Part shown: piece by piece, positions 1 through 3,857 of the stretch
How the letters are laid out: the number at the start of each line of letters is the position of its first letter
Position numbering within the stretch: the stretch's first letter is position 1
NCBI GenBank assembly: GCA_003455715.1
Contig: DMQJ01000476.1
Location: 1-6,745 of the forward strand
DNA length: 6,745 bases
Direction of reading: 5' to 3'
Source: Acidimicrobiaceae bacterium
GTDB lineage: Bacteria; Actinomycetota; Acidimicrobiia; Acidimicrobiales; Ilumatobacteraceae
Translations under genes and position numbers: made by a program
The notes under the pieces: generated by a model
The model's database searches: none
What the model saw: only the letters and a program-made list of their open reading frames with translations
Told to the model about the DNA's origin: nothing

Positions 1-181
1 GCAGCGCACGCATGCACGCGCCGAAAGCCCCGACCCCGGGCAGCACCACGGCGTCGGCCGCAGCGGCCACCACAGGGTCGGCGGTGAGGCGCGCATCGGC
101 ACCGCAGTGCACCAGTGCTCGCTCGGCCGATCGCAGATTGCCGATGCCGTAGTCGAGCACGGCCACGACGGGTTGGCTCAC
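1..181 (-). CDS. hisH: Imidazole glycerol phosphate synthase, glutaminase subunit HisH (N-terminal part, runs off left edge)
   Basis: HisH is the class I glutamine amidotransferase subunit that hydrolyses glutamine and passes ammonia to HisF, which makes imidazole glycerol phosphate and AICAR in histidine synthesis. Only the first 60 codons are present. The start is GTG at 181-179, and its GTGA overlaps the hisB stop by 4 bases. The visible protein has the family's opening segment DYGIGNLRS (residues 10-18) and the loop PGVGAFG (residues 48-54), both very typical of HisH. The nucleophilic Cys and the His/Glu of the catalytic triad lie beyond the window. An AAGGG stretch about 8 bases before the GTG can serve as ribosome binding site, although the overlap suggests translation coupled to hisB. 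The order hisC-hisB-hisH matches the usual actinobacterial his cluster, so hisA would be expected next. Identity is sure; the length cannot be judged. Confidence 0.95.
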   Translation of the reverse strand, partial: MSQPVVAVLDYGIGNLRSAERALVHCGADARLTADPVVAAAADAVVLPGVGAFGACMRAL

Positions 182-768
182 AACACACCCTTCGTGCTGG
201 GTACCTGTGTGCCCTCCACTCGCACCGCATCGCGCAGGCAGCGGGCCAAGCCCTTGAACGCCGCTTCGATGATGTGGTGCACGTTGGTGCCGTGGCACAG
301 GCGCACGTGAAGGGTGATGCCCGCCGCGGTGGCGAAGCTGTGGAACGCGTGCTCGGCCAACTGCGGGTCGAAGGGCGGGTTGCCCAGCGGGAGCACCTCG
401 GGCATGGGCACGTTCCATACCACGTACGGGCGGCCGCTGAGGTCGAGCGCGATCTCCACCAGCGCCTCGTCGAGCGGGTACAGCCCGCTCGCGAACCGGC
501 GCACCCCAGCCTTGTCGCCGAGCGCCTCGCGGAAGGCTTCACCGAGCGCAATGGCGACGTCTTCCACCGTGTGATGACTGTCGATGTGGAGGTCACCCTC
601 GGCCTCGATGCGCAGGTCGAACCCGCCGTGCTTTCCGATCTGCTCGAGCATGTGGTCGTAGAACGGCAAGCCCGTGCGCGCGTGGGCCGACCCGGAACCA
701 TCAAGGTCGATCGACAGGGAGATCGACGTCTCCTTCGTGACCCGGTTGCGGCTGGCTGTACGGCTCAT
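178..768 (-). CDS. hisB: Imidazoleglycerol-phosphate dehydratase HisB
   Basis: This cytoplasmic manganese enzyme dehydrates imidazole glycerol phosphate to imidazole acetol phosphate, the step just before HisC. The ATG at 768-766 gives 196 residues, the normal size of the monofunctional enzyme without the phosphatase domain found in E. coli. The reading frame is open upstream to about 1251, but that stretch lies inside hisC and is not HisB-like. Family signatures are FYDHMLEQIGKHGGFDL (from residue 36), DSHHTVED (63-70), the AEHAFHSF segment with His140 and His143, and HHIIEAAFKGLAR (164-176). The two HHxxE units (65-69 and 164-168) supply metal ligands. The C-terminus STKGVL is also typical. 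Its start codon shares one base with the hisC stop (TGATG), and GAGG lies 7 bases upstream within hisC, so the two genes are probably translationally coupled. The stop overlaps the hisH start. Confidence 0.97.
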   Translation of the reverse strand: MSRTASRNRVTKETSISLSIDLDGSGSAHARTGLPFYDHMLEQIGKHGGFDLRIEAEGDLHIDSHHTVEDVAIALGEAFREALGDKAGVRRFASGLYPLDEALVEIALDLSGRPYVVWNVPMPEVLPLGNPPFDPQLAEHAFHSFATAAGITLHVRLCHGTNVHHIIEAAFKGLARCLRDAVRVEGTQVPSTKGVL

Positions 769-1826
769 CACACCACCTCGGCAAGTGCTGACAGGAACAG
801 GTCGTTCTCCTCCGGCGTGCCGACCGTGATGCGCAGGCAGTTGTCGAGGCGGGGCCACGACGAACAGTCGCGCACGAGCACGCTGCGATCCACCAGACCC
901 TGCCACACCTCCCTGCCGGATCGGCGTCGAGGACGGAAGAGCAGGAAGTTTGCACCGCTGGGAAAGACGTCGACATCCATCGACCGCATCGCAGTGGCCA
1001 GACGGTCGCGCTCGGCGACGATGGCGTGCACACGGGCTTCCATTTCGCCAGCGAAACGCAACGCGAGGCGGCCGGCGATCTGCTTCGCCGCATCGAGGTG
1101 GTACGGCAGCGTCACCTTCTCCAACTCGGCCACCAACCACGCCGGGCCGAGCAGATAGCCAAGGCGGGCCGCCGCCATGCTCCACGTCTTGGAGAACGTG
1201 CGAGTGACCACCAGCGGCGTTGCTTCGTCGAGCAGGCTGGCCGCCGACCACGACGCGAACTGACCGTATGCCTCATCGACGACCAGCAAGCCGGGCACCG
1301 ACCCCAGCGCGGTGCGCACAAGTTCGGCAGGTTCCTCCAACCCGGTGGGGTTGTTGGGCGAGCAGAGGAACGTGACGGTGGGCTGCGCGGCCGCAACGAC
1401 TCGCTGCAGTTCGGCCGGGTCGAGGGTGAAGTCGGCTGCCCGCTCGCCCTCCACCACCGTTGCCCCGGTGAGGCGCGCGATATGGCCGTGCAACTGGTAG
1501 GTGGGCTCGAAGGTGGCCACGGTGCGCCCGGGCCCGGCGAAGGTGAGCAGCAGGGTCTGCAGCACCTCGTTGCTGCCGTTGGCAGCAAAGACATGCTCAG
1601 GACCCACGCCGTGTAGCGCACCAATGCCTTCACGCAGTGCACGCGCTGAGCGGTCGGGGTAGCGGTGCCACTCCACGCGGCTCAACTCCGCGGCGAACGC
1701 GTCGCGCCACGCGGGCGGAGGAGGGAATGGCGACTCGTTGGTGTTCAGCCGTACGCGCACCTCGACCTGCGGCGAGTGGTAGCCCTCCATCGCTCGAAGG
1801 TCGTCGCGCACAGGTACTCGGGTCAC
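768..1826 (-). CDS. hisC: Histidinol-phosphate aminotransferase HisC
   Basis: A PLP-dependent fold-type I aminotransferase that converts imidazole acetol phosphate and glutamate to histidinol phosphate and 2-oxoglutarate. It has 352 residues, normal for the family. Signatures in order are RLNTNESP (26-33), HRYPD with Tyr56 (54-58), NGSNEVL (83-89), SPNNPTG (156-162), VVDEAYGQFA with Asp184 contacting the pyridine nitrogen (182-191), the PLP-binding Lys213 in FSKTWSMAAARLGY with Arg221 contacting the cofactor phosphate, and the C-terminal LRITVGT with the carboxylate-binding Arg332. The start is GTG at 1826-1824. The next candidate, Met13, would remove the conserved VRDDLRAMEGY segment. There is no strong Shine-Dalgarno, but a TAGGGT box ends 8 bases before the GTG, so the mRNA is probably leaderless. 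hisC is the first gene of this operon. hisD, which often precedes it in actinobacteria, is not upstream; a divergent small gene is there instead. Confidence 0.97.
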   Translation of the reverse strand: MTRVPVRDDLRAMEGYHSPQVEVRVRLNTNESPFPPPPAWRDAFAAELSRVEWHRYPDRSARALREGIGALHGVGPEHVFAANGSNEVLQTLLLTFAGPGRTVATFEPTYQLHGHIARLTGATVVEGERAADFTLDPAELQRVVAAAQPTVTFLCSPNNPTGLEEPAELVRTALGSVPGLLVVDEAYGQFASWSAASLLDEATPLVVTRTFSKTWSMAAARLGYLLGPAWLVAELEKVTLPYHLDAAKQIAGRLALRFAGEMEARVHAIVAERDRLATAMRSMDVDVFPSGANFLLFRPRRRSGREVWQGLVDRSVLVRDCSSWPRLDNCLRITVGTPEENDLFLSALAEVV

Positions 1827-1834
1827 GAGGGTTC

Positions 1835-1840
1835 ACCCTA
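1835..1840 (-). promoter_or_regulatory. Probable -10 box (TAGGGT) of the hisCBH operon, leaderless arrangement
   Basis: Reading the minus strand, TAGGGT is followed by 8 bases and then the hisC GTG, so transcription would begin at or next to the start codon. TANNNT boxes 6-8 bases before the start codon are the recognised signature of leaderless mRNAs in actinobacteria. The same type of box precedes nth and mshD in this window. The box sits in an imperfect palindrome (AGGGT and ACCCT arms around two bases, 1828-1839) that could hold a repressor, but this is speculative. No convincing -35 is seen. Confidence 0.6.
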
Positions 1841-1849
1841 CCGACGCGC

Positions 1850-1855
1850 CAGACT
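1850..1855 (+). promoter_or_regulatory. Weak candidate -10 box (CAGACT) for the small divergent gene
   Basis: CAGACT keeps the A at position 2 and the T at position 6 of a -10 box and ends exactly 7 bases before the ATG at 1863, the same spacing as the nth and mshD boxes. The first T is missing and no -35 is evident. If real, the 36-bp gap between hisC and this gene holds two back-to-back promoters. The gene also lacks a good Shine-Dalgarno, which fits a leaderless start. Confidence 0.3.
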
Positions 1856-1862
1856 GCGGGCC

Positions 1863-2066
1863 ATGTCGTTTGACACCGCCGCCACGCTCGCCGTCATGGC
1901 CGACCATCTCGACCGTTACCACGAGCAGGTGGGCGACTTCCTGCCCGGCTATCAGGCCGACGAGCACGCCGACGTGGTGAGTGCGCTCGTGGAGTTGGAG
2001 CGCGCCCTGCGCACGGCCAGCCGCCTGGCGCGACGCGCCGCCAAGTTGGCCGCAGCGGGCCACTGA
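1863..2066 (+). CDS. Small hypothetical protein, 67 residues, divergent from hisC
   Basis: I do not recognise this family. The ATG at 1863 gives 67 residues. The frame is open further upstream, but that part is antisense to hisC and was not used. The protein has no membrane segment, signal peptide or cysteine. The N-terminal half is acidic and histidine-containing (MADHLDRYHEQV at 12-23, QADEHADV at 31-38). The C-terminal half is a probable amphipathic helix rich in Ala, Leu and Arg (VELERALRTASRLARRAAKL, 43-62), so a small helical hairpin or coiled-coil dimer is plausible. It starts 37 bases from the hisC start on the other strand and converges on the nth side. Support for it being real comes from the fit between hisC and the structured gap, its codon use resembling its neighbours, and a possible -10 box 7 bases upstream. 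It may be lineage-specific. Confidence 0.6.
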   Translation: MSFDTAATLAVMADHLDRYHEQVGDFLPGYQADEHADVVSALVELERALRTASRLARRAAKLAAAGH

Positions 2067-2095
2067 ACCGGCTGACCGCAGCACCACCTCGGCCG

Positions 2096-2129
2096 AAAAA
2101 GCGGCGACGGCCCCTTGCGGGGCCGACGC
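2096..2129 (-). terminator. Intrinsic terminator for minus-strand transcription from nth or the small RNA
   Basis: On the minus strand, GCG-U-CGGCCCC (2129-2119) pairs with GGGGCCG-U-CGC (2114-2104) around a GCAA tetraloop (2118-2115), giving ten base pairs with one U-U mismatch. Three bases later comes TTTTT (2100-2096). The U-run and the GNRA-type loop occur only on the minus strand; on the plus strand no T-run follows the hairpin. It therefore ends transcripts coming from the nth side, although the stem may also slow polymerase arriving from the small plus-strand gene. Confidence 0.8.
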
Positions 2130-2227
2130 TCATGCAATGCCAGGCGGCGGATCCCGGCATCGCCCGCAAACCAGGTGGCGGGAACCTGGTTGGTGTCCTC
2201 ACTCTACACCGTGAGCGCCATCATGCA
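2096..2227 (-). ncRNA. Candidate structured small RNA (or structured nth 3' UTR), 6C-like
   Basis: This is about 132 bases between the nth stop codon and a U-run terminator. In 5' to 3' order on the minus strand it holds: two alternative 5-bp hairpins sharing one segment (2215-2192); hairpin A, 8 bp (AACCAGGT with ACCTGGTT, 2191-2169) with loop UCCCGCC; hairpin B, 11 bp (2163-2134) with loop AUCCGCCG; and the terminator hairpin. Hairpin B contains two G-U wobbles on the minus strand that would be A-C mismatches on the plus strand, which fixes the transcribed strand. Both loops carry UCC and GCC, so they could bind G-rich ribosome binding sites. The actinobacterial 6C RNA has two stem-loops with C-rich loops. 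Here the C-runs are interrupted by G, so this is similar in layout, not a clear member. A TAGGGT box at 2240-2235 could start it around 2227-2226. It might instead be only the 3' end of the nth mRNA. Confidence 0.5.
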
Positions 2228-2233
2228 AGCCAG
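2130..2233. repeat. Direct repeat pair flanking the structured region
   Basis: TCATGCAATGCCAG (2130-2143) and TCATGCAAGCCAG (2221-2233) are identical except for one inserted T, and lie about 90 bases apart. The left copy is part of hairpin B and the right copy lies at the presumed 5' end of the small RNA. They may mark an old internal duplication, an alternative pairing partner for the 5' arm of hairpin B, or chance. No transposase or other mobile signature is nearby. Confidence 0.45.
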
Positions 2234-2234
2234 C

Positions 2235-2248
2235 ACCCTACGTAGGGT
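2235..2248. promoter_or_regulatory. 14-bp perfect palindrome over the nth stop codon, containing TAGGGT on both strands
   Basis: ACCCTACGTAGGGT is a perfect 14-base palindrome that includes the nth stop codon (TAG, 2240-2238). Each strand reads TAGGGT, the same -10 sequence as at hisC. On the minus strand it lies 7-8 bases before 2227-2226, the likely first base of the candidate small RNA. On the plus strand nothing that could be a gene follows. It could be a promoter, a binding site for a dimeric protein, or coincidence imposed on the last nth codons. No -35 element is apparent. Confidence 0.4.
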
Positions 2249-2915
2249 TCTTGATCTTGCGTTGATGTTTGCGTGGGAGTTGCGACGAAGGGCACAGGAA
2301 CTCCAACGCGCAGACGTCGCACGCCGGCTTTCGGGCGTCGCAGACACGGCGACCGTGGAGAATGATGCGCAGGCTGAACTCGCCCCAACGCGACGGTGGT
2401 AGGTACCGACCAAGTTCGGCCTCGACCTTCACCGCGTCGTCGAGCGTGGTGAGCCCAAGGCGCTTGCTGAGCCGCAGCACATGCGTGTCGACAGGCAACC
2501 CCGGCAGCCCGAATGCCACGCTACGAACAACATTGCCGGTCTTGCGGCCCACCCCGGGCAAGGTGACCAGATCGTCGAGGGCGGTGGGCACCTCACCGCC
2601 GAAGCGATCGAGCAGCCCCTGCGCCATGCCGATGAGGTTCTTCGCCTTGCTCTGGTAGAAGCCAGTGGACCGGATGATGTCCTCCAACTCGCCTGGCGGC
2701 GCGGCAGCCAACGACGCCGCGTCGGGGAACCGTGCAAACAGCGCCGGGGTCACCATGTTGACGCGAGCATCGGTGCACTGGGCCGACAGGATGGTGGCCG
2801 CGAGCAACTCGAACGGGTTGCGATGATCGAGTTCGCAGATGGCTTCCGGGTACTCGTCGGCCAGCAGTCGGTCGATGGCCACCGCTCGACCCTTGGCTGT
2901 ACGCGGTACTCCCAT
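2238..2915 (-). CDS. nth: Endonuclease III, iron-sulfur DNA glycosylase/AP lyase
   Basis: Nth excises oxidised pyrimidines such as thymine glycol and cleaves the resulting abasic site in base excision repair. The ATG at 2915-2913 gives 225 residues, close to the usual size; the frame is open much further upstream but only as antisense to mshD. Signatures are LSAQCTDARVN (43-53), the helix-hairpin-helix LPGVGRKTGNVV (119-130) with the catalytic lysine Lys125, the catalytic aspartate Asp143 in VDTHVLRLSKRLGL (142-155), and the [4Fe-4S] cysteines at 192, 199, 202 and 208 in the canonical C-x6-C-x2-C-x5-C spacing. All key residues are present. The last residues are basic (RKHQRKIK). The gene is divergent from mshD across a symmetric promoter region, and a TAGCCT box ends 7 bases before the ATG, so a leaderless mRNA is likely. 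Its 3' end leads into the structured region and terminator at 2096-2227. Confidence 0.97.
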   Translation of the reverse strand: MGVPRTAKGRAVAIDRLLADEYPEAICELDHRNPFELLAATILSAQCTDARVNMVTPALFARFPDAASLAAAPPGELEDIIRSTGFYQSKAKNLIGMAQGLLDRFGGEVPTALDDLVTLPGVGRKTGNVVRSVAFGLPGLPVDTHVLRLSKRLGLTTLDDAVKVEAELGRYLPPSRWGEFSLRIILHGRRVCDARKPACDVCALEFLCPSSQLPRKHQRKIKNPT

Positions 2916-2922
2916 CGCCCCG

Positions 2923-2928
2923 AGGCTA
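2923..2928 (-). promoter_or_regulatory. Probable -10 box (TAGCCT) of nth
   Basis: On the minus strand, TAGCCT is followed by CGGGGCG and then the nth ATG, a 7-base spacing that would start the mRNA at the A of the ATG. It lies where the -35 of the opposing mshD promoter would fall, so the two promoters should compete for polymerase. No separate -35 or Shine-Dalgarno is evident. Confidence 0.6.
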
Positions 2929-2944
2929 GGGCATGGGAGGGCAC

Positions 2945-2950
2945 TAGCCT
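2945..2950 (+). promoter_or_regulatory. Probable -10 box (TAGCCT) of mshD-pepF-rlmN
   Basis: TAGCCT is followed by CGAACGA and then the mshD ATG at 2958, the same box and the same 7-base spacing as the nth promoter on the other strand. This predicts a leaderless mRNA for the three-gene operon. There is no recognisable Shine-Dalgarno directly before the ATG, which agrees with this reading. Confidence 0.6.
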
Positions 2951-2957
2951 CGAACGA

Positions 2958-3857
2958 ATGAGAACCGCTCGCATCCTGCACCACGTGAGCGACGCCGACC
3001 GCCGCGCTGTGCTCGGCCTTCTCGCCGCGGGCGGCACCAGTGGCCGACTCGACGACCTGCTGGTCACCGACCTCTCCCACGGCCCGCGCGATGGCTTCGT
3101 CGCCGTCGTTGCCGAGGTCGACGGCACCACGGTGGGCTACGCCCAGGCTTCCATGGGAAACGACGGTTACGTCGTCGGAGTCATCACCGTCGATGGCGCC
3201 GACGAGTCTCCCGTACGACTGCTGGCCGAGTTGCTCGGGGCACTGCCCAGTGGGGCTGAGGTCACGTGGTGGCCCGCCCCCGACGACCCTGTCGACGCCA
3301 CCGCGATCGGTCTCGCTCCGGGGCGCCGCCTGCTCCAGATGTCGGTGCCACTCCCGCTCGCTGCCCCGTCGCCCTACGCCGCCTCCGAGCTGGCGCTCCG
3401 GGCATTCCGCCCCGGCATCGACGACGAGGAGTGGCTCGCGGTCAATAACGCTGCCTTTCATTGGCATGGCGAGCAAGGCGGCTGGGATCTCTCCACCCTG
3501 CACCAACGGCTCCAAGAGCCGTGGTTCCGCCCAGACGGGTTCCTGTTGCACCATCGCGGCGGGCGGCTCGCTGCGTTCTGCTGGACCAAACTCCACGATC
3601 CCGACGACGACCTCGCCGCAACGATCGACGGCGAGATCTACGTCATCGCCGTGCACCCCGACTTCCACGGACTGGGCCTCGGTCGGGCGCTCACGGTTGC
3701 CGGGCTGCAGCACCTTCATGCCAGCGGGGCCACCCACGGCATGCTCTTTGTCGACGCGGCCAACGAGCCGGCCATCGCGCTGTATCGGTCGCTGGGCTTC
3801 GCTGTGCGCCGTACGCTCCAGGCCTACCAACGACCGCCAGAGGAACGTTCGTCATGA
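2958..3857 (+). CDS. mshD: Mycothiol synthase (acetyl-CoA:Cys-GlcN-Ins acetyltransferase)
   Basis: MshD acetylates the cysteine amine of Cys-GlcN-inositol, the last step in making mycothiol, the main low-molecular-weight thiol of actinobacteria. The ATG at 2958 gives 299 residues, near the roughly 300-315 usual for the family. The protein is a tandem GNAT: a diverged N-terminal domain (about 1-140) and an active C-terminal domain (about 145-299). The strongest signatures are VNNAAFHWHGEQGGWDL (162-178), EPWFRPDGF (187-195), FCWTKLH (207-213), the acetyl-CoA loop VHPDFHGLGLGRALT (232-246) and FVDAANEPAIALYRSLGF (264-281). His237 sits where Gln or Arg is commoner in the acetyl-CoA loop. The frame is open upstream to 2481, but that part is antisense to nth. 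The stop overlaps the next ATG by 4 bases. The shared symmetric promoter with nth suggests joint control of redox buffering and oxidative DNA repair. Confidence 0.93.
   Translation: MRTARILHHVSDADRRAVLGLLAAGGTSGRLDDLLVTDLSHGPRDGFVAVVAEVDGTTVGYAQASMGNDGYVVGVITVDGADESPVRLLAELLGALPSGAEVTWWPAPDDPVDATAIGLAPGRRLLQMSVPLPLAAPSPYAASELALRAFRPGIDDEEWLAVNNAAFHWHGEQGGWDLSTLHQRLQEPWFRPDGFLLHHRGGRLAAFCWTKLHDPDDDLAATIDGEIYVIAVHPDFHGLGLGRALTVAGLQHLHASGATHGMLFVDAANEPAIALYRSLGFAVRRTLQAYQRPPEERSS
3839..3844 (+). promoter_or_regulatory. Ribosome binding site for the M3 peptidase gene
   Basis: AGAGGA lies inside the mshD coding end, 9 bases before the ATG at 3854. It is the clearest Shine-Dalgarno in the window and supports that ATG over the long open frame reaching back to 3461. 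It contrasts with the apparently leaderless first genes of the transcription units. Confidence 0.65.

Larger units (their letters stand above)
2921..2952. repeat. 9-bp inverted repeat in the nth/mshD divergent promoter region
   Basis: CGAGGCTAG (2921-2929) and CTAGCCTCG (2944-2952) are perfect reverse complements separated by 14 bases. Each arm contains the TAGCCT box of the gene on its side, so the repeat creates two mirror-image -10 elements. It could also be read as an operator for a dimeric regulator, or be simply a symmetric bidirectional promoter. Confidence 0.75.

Noticed and set aside
115..1158. 347-codon plus-strand frame across hisB and hisC, with others such as 1026-1616
   Set aside because: They lie opposite well-supported his genes, and the Arg/His-rich translations look like shadow frames.
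769..1251. Long N-terminal extension of the hisB frame
   Set aside because: It is an out-of-frame reading of hisC; the ATG at 768 gives a normal 196-residue HisB and overlaps the hisC stop.
2059..2065. GCCACTG, the core of the cobalamin-riboswitch B12 box
   Set aside because: It is the last codons of the small gene; none of the other riboswitch elements or a suitable downstream gene is present.
2104..2163. A small RNA or terminator on the plus strand using the same hairpins
   Set aside because: The plus strand would have two A-C mismatches in hairpin B and no U-run after the terminator stem; the minus strand fits better on both counts.
2204..2224. Six-codon minus-strand mini-ORF (MMALTV) at the start of the candidate RNA, as a leader peptide
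   Set aside because: No gene follows on that strand before the terminator, so a leader-peptide attenuator makes no sense, and there is no ribosome binding site.
2481..2957. Upstream extension of the mshD frame
   Set aside because: It is antisense to nth; the ATG at 2958 gives a normal MshD length and follows a -10 box at the correct distance.
3461..3853. Upstream extension of the M3 peptidase frame
   Set aside because: It is an out-of-frame reading of mshD; the ATG at 3854 has a good Shine-Dalgarno and an ATGA overlap.
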